Assembly (NCBI GenBank): GCA_014728955.1
Contig: WJKT01000007.1
Span: 1-14,269, forward strand
DNA length: 14,269 nucleotides
Direction of reading: 5' to 3'
Origin: Candidatus Peregrinibacteria bacterium
GTDB lineage: Bacteria; Patescibacteriota; Gracilibacteria; UBA1369; PNNO01
Positions 1-7,432 of this stretch are shown one piece after another. Both the position numbers and the translations under genes were made by a program. The notes under the pieces are model-generated. The model did no database searches and was not told the DNA's origin. It saw only the letters and a list, made by a program, of their open reading frames with translations. Each line of letters opens with the position of its first letter. Position 1 is the first letter of the stretch.

Positions 1-879
1 ATGCCCGATATCGAAGATCGTGAAGCTATTTTACACGTACATGCCCGCGGAAAACCGTTATCGAAAAAAATTGATTTCAAAAAGATTGCAAGACAAACAT
101 CGGGCTTCTCTGGAGCCGATCTTGAAAACCTTTTAAATGAAGCGGCTATATTAGCGGCAAGACGCAATAAAAAAACGGTTTCAATGAAAGAAATGGAAGA
201 ATCTATCGAGAAAGTAATGATGGGGCCGGAAAGAAAATCACGCGTTTTATCAAAGCATGAGAAAGAAATTACCGCATATCATGAAAGTGGACATGCGATC
301 ATAGGACATATGCTCCCCAATTGTGATCCGGTTCATAAAGTATCAATCGTTTCACGAGGAATGGCTCTGGGTGTTACCTGGTTTTTACCGGAAGAAGATA
401 AACACCTCTACACAAAAAGCAAATTTGAAGATGAACTGGTGAGCTTACTCGGTGGATATACTGCGGAAAATTTAGTATTCGGTGAAATGACCACCGGTGC
501 ATCAAACGATCTTGAACGAGCAACAAACATTGCCCGCAAGATGGTAACCCAATATGGAATGAGTGAGCTTGGGCCTATTATGCTCGGTGAAAAAAATCAC
601 GAAGTATTCCTCGGACGTGATCTTGGCCATGTTAAAAATTACTCTGAAGAAATGGCCAACAAAATCGATGAACAAATCAAAAAATTTATTGGAGCAGCTC
701 ATAAACGGGCAAAAGATCTTCTCACCAAGCATCGCAAACTGCTTGACCGTATAGCAAAAAATCTTATCGACAAAGAAACGCTTACCGAAGAGGAATTTGC
801 TTCATTTTTCGGGAATGTTAAAGTTCCTAAAAAAGTTCTCTACTCCGAAGGGAGAACAAAGAAAAAACGTAAAAAATAA
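1..879 (+). CDS. ftsH: ATP-dependent zinc metalloprotease FtsH, C-terminal part (5' truncated by window edge)
   Basis: FtsH is a membrane-anchored AAA+ protease that extracts and degrades misfolded or short-lived proteins. Only the last 292 residues are visible. They cover the end of the AAA+ module (the second-region-of-homology Arg and the lid helices, about residues 1-75) and the whole M41 peptidase domain. The zinc site HESGH is at residues 94-98, with the Glu as catalytic base. The third zinc ligand is expected at Asp170 in the TGASND motif (166-170). The ATG at base 1 is very probably an internal Met, because the family continues upstream with the N-terminal membrane segments and the Walker A and B motifs, all missing here. 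The C-terminus is a short Lys/Arg-rich tail. The gene ends in TAA, 12 nt before hsp20, so the two are probably cotranscribed. Family assignment is firm. Confidence 0.96.
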   Translation: MPDIEDREAILHVHARGKPLSKKIDFKKIARQTSGFSGADLENLLNEAAILAARRNKKTVSMKEMEESIEKVMMGPERKSRVLSKHEKEITAYHESGHAIIGHMLPNCDPVHKVSIVSRGMALGVTWFLPEEDKHLYTKSKFEDELVSLLGGYTAENLVFGEMTTGASNDLERATNIARKMVTQYGMSELGPIMLGEKNHEVFLGRDLGHVKNYSEEMANKIDEQIKKFIGAAHKRAKDLLTKHRKLLDRIAKNLIDKETLTEEEFASFFGNVKVPKKVLYSEGRTKKKRKK

Positions 880-891
880 TGTTATTATCAT

Positions 892-1293
892 ATGAAAAAA
901 AGTACTAAAAAACAGCCTACTGTTGTTTCGCAAGAAATGTATGATGAGGAAGAAATTGACGGACAATTGGCACTCGACGTGTATCAGACAGACACGCATA
1001 TTGTTATTTTAGCTCCTATCGCGGGAGTAAAAGTGGATGATATGTCTGTTGAAGTAAGTGATGATGTCTTAACGATTAAGGGGCATCGTGAACAAAAAGA
1101 AGAAATAGCTGAAGAACATTATTTCACCCAGGAATGTTTTTGGGGTGATTTCTCACGCTCTATTGTGTTACCCGCGTCAGTAGACACCGGCAAAATAAGT
1201 GCCGATTTCAAAGATGGCGTACTCACTATTACCATCCCAAAAGTGGAAAAAGTTAAATCCAAAGTTATTCGTATTAAAACTTCAAAAAAATAG
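892..1293 (+). CDS. Small heat-shock protein, Hsp20 / alpha-crystallin family
   Basis: This 133-residue protein is an ATP-independent holdase that binds unfolding proteins in the cytoplasm, usually as a large oligomer. A short polar, acidic N-terminal arm (about 1-25) precedes an alpha-crystallin beta-sandwich (about 26-118). The hallmark GVL motif near the end of the domain is at residues 109-111, followed by an alternating beta strand. A C-terminal I-x-I motif (Ile126-Arg-Ile128), which docks onto neighbouring subunits, lies in a Lys-rich tail. The length is typical of short bacterial Hsp20 proteins. It starts 12 nt after ftsH and ends 2 nt before galU, which suggests one transcript. Neither a Shine-Dalgarno motif nor a convincing promoter or CIRCE-type inverted repeat is visible in the gap, so heat regulation cannot be read from the sequence. 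Confidence 0.93.
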   Translation: MKKSTKKQPTVVSQEMYDEEEIDGQLALDVYQTDTHIVILAPIAGVKVDDMSVEVSDDVLTIKGHREQKEEIAEEHYFTQECFWGDFSRSIVLPASVDTGKISADFKDGVLTITIPKVEKVKSKVIRIKTSKK

Positions 1294-1295
1294 TT

Positions 1296-2168
1296 ATGAA
1301 ATCATCAATCAAAAAGGCGGTATTACCCGCTGCAGGTTTTGGAACGCGCTTTTTGCCTGCAACAAAAGCCCAGCCAAAAGAAATGCTCCCTATTGTCGAT
1401 AAACCGGTCATTCAATATTTGGTGGAAGAAGCAGTAGCCTCTGGGATAGAAGAAATTATTATTATTACCGGCAGCAGCAAAAGAGCTATCGAAGACCATT
1501 TTGATTATAATTTTGAATTGGAATATGTTCTTGAGAAAAAAGGAAAGAAAAAACTGTTAAAAAAAGTACAGGATGTTCGGGACCTGGCTAAGTTCGTGTA
1601 CGTACGTCAACCGATGCCGCGCGGTGATGGCGATGCCATTTTACGAGCACGTGATGTTGTTGGAGACGAACCGTTTGCCGTACTGTTCGGCGATGATCTT
1701 GTCGCCCATCAAACACCGGCGTTACAGCAACTAATTAATGTGTACGAGCAAAAACAAAGCAGTGTCATCGGATTAAACAAAGTGCCGCAACATGACGTTG
1801 AGAAATACGGCGTCATCAAGCCACGCAGTTCGGAAAATAGAACGCATCACATAGAATCACTGGTTGAAAAACCGAAACCGGCAGATGCCCCGTCCGATCT
1901 TGCTATTATCGGAAAATATATTGTCACGCCTGAAATTTTTGAAGCACTCGATAAAGCCGCTGCATCAAACGACGGAGAAATACGACTCATAGACGGGTTT
2001 AGAACGTTAATTAATACACAAGATATTTACGGCTATGAACTCGAAGGAAAACGCTATGATACAGGTCATACATTCGGTTTCATCAAAGCAACGCTAGACT
2101 TCGCTCTCAAAAGAAAAGACCTTTCAAGTCAACTGAAAAAGTACCTTAGGTCTCTTGATTTGGGCTAA
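1296..2168 (+). CDS. galU: UTP--glucose-1-phosphate uridylyltransferase
   Basis: The 290-residue cytoplasmic enzyme makes UDP-glucose from UTP and glucose-1-phosphate, the activated donor for surface glycans. The N-terminal nucleotidyltransferase signature spans residues 11-32 (AAGFGTRFLP, then Lys24 and KEMLP). The metal-binding FGDD is at 131-134 and the sugar-binding VEKP at 190-193. A GEIRL..D segment and an RYDTGHTFGFIKA segment near the C-terminus also match the family, and the length is standard. The usual G-x-x-H-A-I-L loop reads GDGDAIL here, with Asp in place of His; I take this as lineage variation. The start lies 2 nt after the hsp20 stop with no Shine-Dalgarno motif, so translation is probably coupled. 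With galE and the sugar transferase in the same window it points to polysaccharide synthesis. Confidence 0.95.
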   Translation: MKSSIKKAVLPAAGFGTRFLPATKAQPKEMLPIVDKPVIQYLVEEAVASGIEEIIIITGSSKRAIEDHFDYNFELEYVLEKKGKKKLLKKVQDVRDLAKFVYVRQPMPRGDGDAILRARDVVGDEPFAVLFGDDLVAHQTPALQQLINVYEQKQSSVIGLNKVPQHDVEKYGVIKPRSSENRTHHIESLVEKPKPADAPSDLAIIGKYIVTPEIFEALDKAAASNDGEIRLIDGFRTLINTQDIYGYELEGKRYDTGHTFGFIKATLDFALKRKDLSSQLKKYLRSLDLG

Positions 2169-2183
2169 AAATTCAGGTATAAT
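2155..2183 (+). promoter_or_regulatory. Sigma70-type promoter for the TPR gene
   Basis: A -35 box TTGATT (2155-2160) and a perfect -10 box TATAAT (2178-2183) are separated by the optimal 17 bp. The -35 box overlaps the last galU codons. Transcription would start near 2190, leaving a leader of about 23 nt that is A-rich and has no Shine-Dalgarno motif before the ATG at 2213. This separates the TPR gene from the ftsH-hsp20-galU unit. Confidence 0.72.
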
Positions 2184-2212
2184 AAGCTGAAACAAAAATA
2201 AAAAAACACTGT

Positions 2213-2815
2213 ATGGCTAATGAGCGTAATCTCCTTATTAAGGAAGCGGAAAAATTGAAAATGGATGGGCAACACACAGAAGCAATTGCTCATTGTGAAA
2301 AAATTCTCTATACCGACCTTCATTGCGGCGAAGCATACGAAGAAATCGGTGATAATTATTTAAGTCTCAGAGAATACGACAAAGCAAAAAAAGCACTCAA
2401 ACAAGCTATTAAAATAAATGCCCGAAGCGCTAACGCAAATTATCTTCTAGGGTTTTTATATTCAGCTATCGGAGATTTTAACCGATCAATCAAATATTTG
2501 GAGATTGCCGACGGATACGAAACAAACCATCCGGAAATTTTGCGATGTTTAGGGTGGTCGCTGTATCACGACGGACAACGCCAACGCGGCATTGTCCTCT
2601 TGGAACGCGCACTGGCGTTAAGCCCACAAGACTCTCTTATTTTAAGCGATCTTGGCGTATGTTATCTCAACAGCAAAAAGTTCAACCGTGCGGGACAATT
2701 ATTCAAAAATATCCTTCAAATAGAACCGAATAATGAAAAGGCAAAAGAATGTCTTAATGCGGTTCGTTTCTTCAAACACGAATACAAGAAGCTCAAAGAG
2801 CGGGATAATATATAA
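2213..2815 (+). CDS. Tetratricopeptide-repeat (TPR) protein
   Basis: This 200-residue protein is built almost entirely of about five 34-residue TPR units, between roughly residues 6 and 185. The typical spacing is visible: small residues at positions 8 and 20, aromatic residues such as Tyr in helix A, and Pro at unit ends (as in ALALSPQD and ILQIEPNN). It has no signal peptide or membrane segment, so it is probably a cytoplasmic scaffold for protein-protein contacts. No catalytic domain is attached and the partner cannot be named. It has its own near-consensus promoter. It is followed by rnpB, which has a separate promoter. The C-terminus is a short charged helix. TPR proteins are common in reduced bacterial genomes, so the family alone gives no specific role. 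Confidence 0.88.
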   Translation: MANERNLLIKEAEKLKMDGQHTEAIAHCEKILYTDLHCGEAYEEIGDNYLSLREYDKAKKALKQAIKINARSANANYLLGFLYSAIGDFNRSIKYLEIADGYETNHPEILRCLGWSLYHDGQRQRGIVLLERALALSPQDSLILSDLGVCYLNSKKFNRAGQLFKNILQIEPNNEKAKECLNAVRFFKHEYKKLKERDNI

Positions 2816-2832
2816 TAATTCCACGAAGTTTC

Positions 2833-2860
2833 TTGCGTAATACGCCTAAAATCGTATAAT
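2833..2860 (+). promoter_or_regulatory. Promoter of rnpB
   Basis: A perfect -10 box TATAAT (2855-2860) lies 16 bp downstream of a weak -35 box TTGCGT (2833-2838). The predicted start, 6-7 nt after the -10 box, falls at about 2866. That is exactly where the P1 helix of RNase P RNA begins, and the agreement supports both calls. An 11-bp palindrome, GCGTAATACGC (2835-2845), overlaps the -35 box. Confidence 0.72.
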
Positions 2861-2865
2861 GATTG

Positions 2866-3246
2866 GGCTGATTGTAGGATTTTGTGATCGCCTTGATCAT
2901 ATGATTAAGGAGGAAAGTCCGAACACCATAGAATGGGGTAACCGGTAACGCCGGTCATTGCTTATAGCAATATAAGCGAGAGGGAAAGTGCCACAGAGAC
3001 TATACTACACTCACCCAGGTGCGTGGAAAGGTGAAAAGCCTCGCAAAGCGAGGAGCTCCCGAGTAATTGGGATCGCTCGGCAAACCCTACCCGGTGCAAG
3101 GTGGGATGGTAGCAAGGAATATCCTGCATTCTACAGGCCCTTACGCTACCCACCGCTTAAGCTCATTGTGCAAACAGTGAGATAGATAGATGATCACATT
3201 CGCCTCGTGCGAACACAGAATTCGGCTTATAAATCGTACATCAGCC
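2866..3246 (+). ncRNA. rnpB: RNase P RNA (catalytic subunit, bacterial type)
   Basis: This is the ribozyme that removes 5' leaders from precursor tRNAs, working with the RnpA protein. Conserved blocks appear in order: AGGAAAGTCCGAACACC (from 2911), GGTAACGCC, GAAAGTGCCACAGAGA (from 2984), AAACCCTACCCGGTGCAAG (3082-3100), AGATAGATGATCAC (ending 3197) and ACAGAATTCGGCTTAT (3215-3230). The ends are set by helix P1. GGCTGAT (2866-2872) pairs with ATCAGCC (3240-3246), and the helix continues inward as GTA/TAC and GATTT/AAATC. P2 pairs GTGATC (2884-2889) with GATCAC (3192-3197), and P3 is the hairpin at 2891-2910. The length of about 381 nt is normal. Open reading frames across this stretch are spurious. 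No clear intrinsic terminator follows; six T residues lie at 3258-3263 without a strong hairpin directly before them. Confidence 0.97.
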
Positions 3247-3265
3247 TTAGTCATAAATTTTTTAT

Positions 3266-4693
3266 ATGAAAAAAGCGGAAATACTCTTTGGCATATTGCG
3301 TATACCAATAGATATTCTCATGACTGTTCTTGCTTTTATTTCCGCCTACCACTTACGAACTTTTACCAATTTAATACCGGGAATCACGCTCGAACTGGAT
3401 CTTTCTTCGTTTCCCCCACTTAACGAATATATTCAATTCAGCAGTATTGTGGGAGTGGTTTTGTTTGTGCTTTTTGCCATTTACGGCATGTATCAGCTCA
3501 AATCATCATATCAATTAAGCAAAGAAATCGGTACGGTTATTAAATTGACCACCTTCTGGATACTGATTATTATCGCGTACTTTTTTGCAATACGACAATT
3601 TCCCTTTTCCCGACTGGCATTAATGTACAGTTATGTCCTCACCATCATTTTTATCTCTCTGGGCAGAGTTATTATTAACATTATCCAGCACTTTTTTCTC
3701 CGCATGGGCATAGGCAGAAGACGATTACTGTTGATTGGTAAAAATACCATCTCGGACGATCTGAAAAACATCTATAAAGACGATCCTCATTTTACTATCG
3801 TGAAAACAATTGATGAAAACGATCTGTCTGACCTTGTTGATATTATAAAAAAACATGAAATAGAAGAAATAATTCAAACAAAATCCGATTTAAGCAAAAC
3901 TCATGCAAAAGATATTTTAAACGTTTGTCGCGAACATCATTTGTATTACCATTTCGTACCCGATCTTGTTCAGGTACAACGAACTAATATTGAAATTACC
4001 TCGCCGGGAGGCATCCCTCTTATTTCATTACGGCCGACCCCGCTTGATGGATGGGGAAAAGTGGTAAAACGAATGTTCGATATCACAGGAGCCCTCGTGG
4101 GTCTTATAGTTTTCTCCCCTCTTCTGCTTATAACGGCACTTGCTATTAAACTTGATTCGAAAGGAACCATCTTATTTAAATATCTTGATGATGGCACGCG
4201 TGTACAACGTGTCGGACAATACGGCATCCTGTTTTATTTTTACAAATTCAGGTCAATGAAGCCAAACACGCATAATCTCCGTTATACCAAGCTGGCCGAC
4301 AAAAACATCCGAAAAGGATCGCCAATGGTTAAAATTAAAAACGATCCGCGCGTTACCAATGTCGGGAAATTCATCAGAAAATGGAGTATTGACGAACTTC
4401 CACAACTATGGAATGTGCTTAAAGGTGATATGTCACTGGTCGGTCCAAGGCCACACCTTCCTGAAGAAGTAGCGCAATATGACAGACAGCAAAAATTTGT
4501 ATTGGCATTAAAACCGGGCATAACAGGATTAGCTCAAATTTCCGGAAGAAGTAATCTTGATTTTGAAAAAGAAGTACAGCTTGATACGTATTATATTGAG
4601 AATTGGTCATTATGGCTCGATATTAAAATTATTATTAAAACATTTGCCGTTGTAGTCACCGGCAAAACGGTGAAAGATGCTCAAGATGTTTAG
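3266..4693 (+). CDS. Polyprenyl-phosphate sugar-1-phosphate transferase (WbaP-like initiating phosphoglycosyltransferase)
   Basis: This 475-residue membrane enzyme is predicted to transfer a sugar-1-phosphate from a UDP-sugar to undecaprenyl phosphate, the first step of exopolysaccharide, capsule or O-glycan assembly. Four hydrophobic helices lie in about residues 9-30, 51-76, 92-110 and 117-142. A soluble nucleotide-binding-like region (about 150-255) follows. The catalytic bacterial sugar transferase domain (about 265-475) opens with the membrane re-entrant helix (about 272-297). Visible motifs are KFRSM (327-331), the catalytic Asp-Glu pair at 376-377 within SIDELPQLWNVLKGDMS, then LVGPRP, and PGITGLAQISGRS. 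The architecture matches large WbaP-type enzymes rather than small PglC-type ones. The substrate (glucose, galactose or other) is not readable. The ATG lies 19 nt after the RNase P RNA, without a Shine-Dalgarno motif or an obvious promoter of its own. Confidence 0.9.
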   Translation: MKKAEILFGILRIPIDILMTVLAFISAYHLRTFTNLIPGITLELDLSSFPPLNEYIQFSSIVGVVLFVLFAIYGMYQLKSSYQLSKEIGTVIKLTTFWILIIIAYFFAIRQFPFSRLALMYSYVLTIIFISLGRVIINIIQHFFLRMGIGRRRLLLIGKNTISDDLKNIYKDDPHFTIVKTIDENDLSDLVDIIKKHEIEEIIQTKSDLSKTHAKDILNVCREHHLYYHFVPDLVQVQRTNIEITSPGGIPLISLRPTPLDGWGKVVKRMFDITGALVGLIVFSPLLLITALAIKLDSKGTILFKYLDDGTRVQRVGQYGILFYFYKFRSMKPNTHNLRYTKLADKNIRKGSPMVKIKNDPRVTNVGKFIRKWSIDELPQLWNVLKGDMSLVGPRPHLPEEVAQYDRQQKFVLALKPGITGLAQISGRSNLDFEKEVQLDTYYIENWSLWLDIKIIIKTFAVVVTGKTVKDAQDV

Positions 4694-4694
4694 C

Positions 4695-4723
4695 TTGAGA
4701 AACAACCGATGATTCACTAAAAT
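4695..4723 (+). promoter_or_regulatory. Promoter of secA
   Basis: A -35 box TTGAGA (4695-4700) and a -10 box TAAAAT (4718-4723), each five of six to consensus, are 17 bp apart. The -35 box starts directly after the sugar transferase stop codon. Transcription would start near 4730, giving a leader of about 28 nt. A second AT-rich box, TATAAA (4739-4744), lacks a -35 at proper distance and is the weaker candidate. Confidence 0.6.
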
Positions 4724-4729
4724 GAATCA
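4710..4729. repeat. Palindrome centred on the secA -10 box (possible operator)
   Basis: A perfect inverted repeat has 7-bp arms TGATTCA (4710-4716) and TGAATCA (4723-4729) around the 6-nt centre CTAAAA. The proposed -10 box (4718-4723) sits in its centre, so a bound dimeric protein would block the promoter. A second, mutually exclusive inverted repeat, TCACT/AGTGA (4714-4718 and 4729-4733), overlaps it. No T-run follows, so it does not look like a terminator of the upstream gene. The repeat itself is certain; its function is inferred. Confidence 0.5.
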
Positions 4730-4757
4730 GTGACGATCTATAAAAACCGCTCCCCCT

Positions 4758-7406
4758 ATGTTACAAAAAATTATCAGTAAAGTTATTGGTGATCAGAACA
4801 AGAAAGCTATTAAAAAGCTTGAACCTCTTGTTGAACAAGTAAACCAACTGGAAAATCAATATACCGACCAATTTACCAAAGACGAAGATTTCCCGGCAAA
4901 AACCAATGAACTAAAACGCAGACTTGCTTCAGGAGAAACAGTAGACGATATTATGATTGAAGCGTTTGCTTTGGTTAAAGCGGCGTGCAGACGTCTTTTG
5001 GGAAGAAAGTGGGACGTTCGGGGAACCGACAAAGAATGGGATATGGTTCCTTACGATGTACAAATACTTGGTGGTATTGTTCTTCATCAAGGAAAAATCG
5101 GAGAAATGAAAACCGGTGAAGGTAAAACACTGGTATGTACCATGCCCGTTTATTTAAACGCCCTTACCGAAAAAGGTGTCTTTGTGGTAACAGTTAATGA
5201 TTATCTTGCTCACCGTGATGCGGAATGGATGAGCGGCCTTTATAAATTTTTAGGATTAACAATAGGCGTAATTGCACACGGGCAATCACCCGAAGAAAAA
5301 CGAGCTGCATACGAGTGCGACATTACGTACGGAACAAACAATGAATTTGGCTTCGATTACCTGAGAGATAACATGGCAACCAACACCAATCAGCTGGTGC
5401 AACGTAATTTGCATTACGCCATTGTGGATGAAGTTGACTCTATTTTAATTGATGAAGCCCGAACACCCCTGATTATTTCCGCACCCGCACAAGAATCAAC
5501 AAGTAAATATCAACGCTACACACAACTTGTTAAGCAACTTAAAGAAAATGAAGATTACAATATAGATGAAAAAGCGCGAACAGCAACACTCACGGAAGAC
5601 GGTATTAAAAAAATGGAAAATCTACTTGGTGTTGAAAATATCTATACCGAAGCCGGCTTTTTGGAAGTTCATCATATCGAACAAGCACTGAAAGCATTAG
5701 CTATTTTCAAAAAAGATACCGATTATGTTGTTCGAGACGGACAAGTGGTTATTGTGGATGAATTCACCGGACGCCTTATGCCCGGTCGTCGCTATTCCGA
5801 AGGTTTGCACCAGGCTATCGAAGCAAAAGAAGATGTCGAAATAAAACGTGAAAGTAAAACACTTGCAACCATTACCTTTCAAAATTATTTTCGATTATTC
5901 GATAAACTTGCCGGCATGACCGGTACGGCAGCAACCGAAGCGGAAGAATTTTTAAAAATTTACGGACTCGAAACACTGGTTATCCCAACCAACAAACCTA
6001 TTGCGCGAGAAGACAAACCCGATGCCATTTATAAAACTCAAAAGGCAAAATACGTTGCCGTAGCAAAGAAAACAAAAGAGTTGTACGACAAAGAACAGCC
6101 GGTCCTCATTGGTACCATTTCAATCGAAAAGTCGGAAATGATGAGCAAACTTCTTAAAATGCACGGTATTCCGCATAACGTTTTAAACGCAAAATTCCAT
6201 GAAAAAGAAGCTGAAATCATCGCAAATGCGGGACAAAAGAAAGCGGTAACAATTGCCACCAACATGGCGGGACGCGGTACGGATATTAAGTTGGAAAAAG
6301 GCGTACCCGAACTCGGTGGTTTATGCGTACTGGGTACCGAACGTCATGAAAGCAGACGAATCGATAATCAGCTTCGTGGACGTAGTGGTCGTCAAGGAGA
6401 TAAAGGTATGAGTCAATTTTTCGTTTCAACCGAAGATGAACTTATGCGGCTTTTCGGAGGCGAAAAAGTACAAAATATGATGAATATGCTGAAGATCCCT
6501 GATGATATGCCAATCGAAAATAAAATGATTTCGCGATCGATTGAAAGCGCGCAAAAGAAAGTGGAAGGACGTAATTTTGATATTCGAAAACACTTGGTGG
6601 AATACGATGACGTTATCAATCATCACCGAAGTATTATTTATACAAAAAGACGAAAAATACTTGAAAGCAAAACGATTAAAAACGATGTTATCGTTCTCTT
6701 TGAGCAAGAAGTTGAAAAAATGGTTCTGATGCATACGCAAGGAGCTCCCGAACAATGGAATTATGAAGAAATAGCGGAAACGGTTTGTGCCATTCATCGA
6801 AACTCCTCAAAAGATTTTGACATTGATGATATCCAAAATCTTACCGATCAAGAAAAAATCATCGAACGTATTAAACGATACTTTTTTGATGAATACGAAG
6901 AACGAGAAAAATCGGTGCCCGATCCTTCATTGCTTCGCAACATAGAAAAAAGCATTTATCTGCACGTTATCGACACGCTATGGATGGAACACATTACCAA
7001 CTTAAACAGCATCCGCGAAAACGTTTCATTGAAAGGATACGGACAAAGAGATCCTCTCATGGAATACAAGCAAGATGCCTTTGTAGCGTTTGATCGACTT
7101 ATAGATACTATTGATACCAATTTTATCAACACCCTCTTTAAGGTTGATATCGAGAAACAAGCGCCGGTTCGAGTAATCAAAGCAGATCAACCTGCGGTAA
7201 TTAAAACAAATGAAGGGCAAATTAAAGAAGTGCTTTCCGGTCATGAACAGGGAGGGTCTAATTTGATGCGTTCTATGATGTCTAATCAGCAAAAAAAGAA
7301 TACTGCTGCTGTCCCGGCGATTGATCCACGTTTTAAAAATGTTGGAAGAAACGACGCTTGCCCATGTGGCAGCGGAAAAAAGTATAAAAAATGTCACGGG
7401 AGATAA
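4758..7406 (+). CDS. secA: Preprotein translocase ATPase SecA
   Basis: SecA is the motor that pushes unfolded secretory proteins through the SecYEG channel at the cytoplasmic membrane. The protein has 882 residues, close to the usual 800-900. The Walker A motif GEGKT is at 120-124 (Lys123) and Walker B DEVD at 224-227, followed by IDEARTPLI. The preprotein cross-linking region and the second helicase domain follow, including MAGRGTDIKL and the arginine-finger segment QLRGRSGRQGD. Helical scaffold and wing domains come next. The C-terminus is an intact zinc-binding SEC-C tail (CPCGSGKKYKKCH, Cys868, Cys870, Cys879 and His880), which binds SecB or ribosomes in other bacteria. Residues of about 84-98 form an insertion with two Trp just before the Q-motif-like YDVQ, absent from E. 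coli SecA. It is likely monocistronic and convergent with galE. No Shine-Dalgarno motif precedes the ATG. Confidence 0.98.
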   Translation: MLQKIISKVIGDQNKKAIKKLEPLVEQVNQLENQYTDQFTKDEDFPAKTNELKRRLASGETVDDIMIEAFALVKAACRRLLGRKWDVRGTDKEWDMVPYDVQILGGIVLHQGKIGEMKTGEGKTLVCTMPVYLNALTEKGVFVVTVNDYLAHRDAEWMSGLYKFLGLTIGVIAHGQSPEEKRAAYECDITYGTNNEFGFDYLRDNMATNTNQLVQRNLHYAIVDEVDSILIDEARTPLIISAPAQESTSKYQRYTQLVKQLKENEDYNIDEKARTATLTEDGIKKMENLLGVENIYTEAGFLEVHHIEQALKALAIFKKDTDYVVRDGQVVIVDEFTGRLMPGRRYSEGLHQAIEAKEDVEIKRESKTLATITFQNYFRLFDKLAGMTGTAATEAEEFLKIYGLETLVIPTNKPIAREDKPDAIYKTQKAKYVAVAKKTKELYDKEQPVLIGTISIEKSEMMSKLLKMHGIPHNVLNAKFHEKEAEIIANAGQKKAVTIATNMAGRGTDIKLEKGVPELGGLCVLGTERHESRRIDNQLRGRSGRQGDKGMSQFFVSTEDELMRLFGGEKVQNMMNMLKIPDDMPIENKMISRSIESAQKKVEGRNFDIRKHLVEYDDVINHHRSIIYTKRRKILESKTIKNDVIVLFEQEVEKMVLMHTQGAPEQWNYEEIAETVCAIHRNSSKDFDIDDIQNLTDQEKIIERIKRYFFDEYEEREKSVPDPSLLRNIEKSIYLHVIDTLWMEHITNLNSIRENVSLKGYGQRDPLMEYKQDAFVAFDRLIDTIDTNFINTLFKVDIEKQAPVRVIKADQPAVIKTNEGQIKEVLSGHEQGGSNLMRSMMSNQQKKNTAAVPAIDPRFKNVGRNDACPCGSGKKYKKCHGR

Positions 7407-7432
7407 CGCATAAAAATAAAACCGAAACACAC

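Noticed and set aside
1..3. True start codon of ftsH at base 1
   Set aside because: The sequence begins in the middle of the AAA+ domain; the membrane segments and Walker motifs must lie upstream. An intact protease cannot begin here.
2962..3423. Open reading frames of 63-77 codons on both strands
   Set aside because: They lie in or across RNase P RNA, whose conserved blocks and pairing helices explain the sequence, and the last one overlaps the start of the sugar transferase gene. Their products look random.
4710..4733. Intrinsic terminator after the sugar transferase gene
   Set aside because: The hairpin arms are AT-rich and are not followed by a T-run; placement over the secA -10 box fits an operator better.
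7026..7430. 134-codon ORF antisense to the secA 3' end
   Set aside because: It is fully opposite a strongly conserved gene, shows no domain, and follows from the codon bias of secA.
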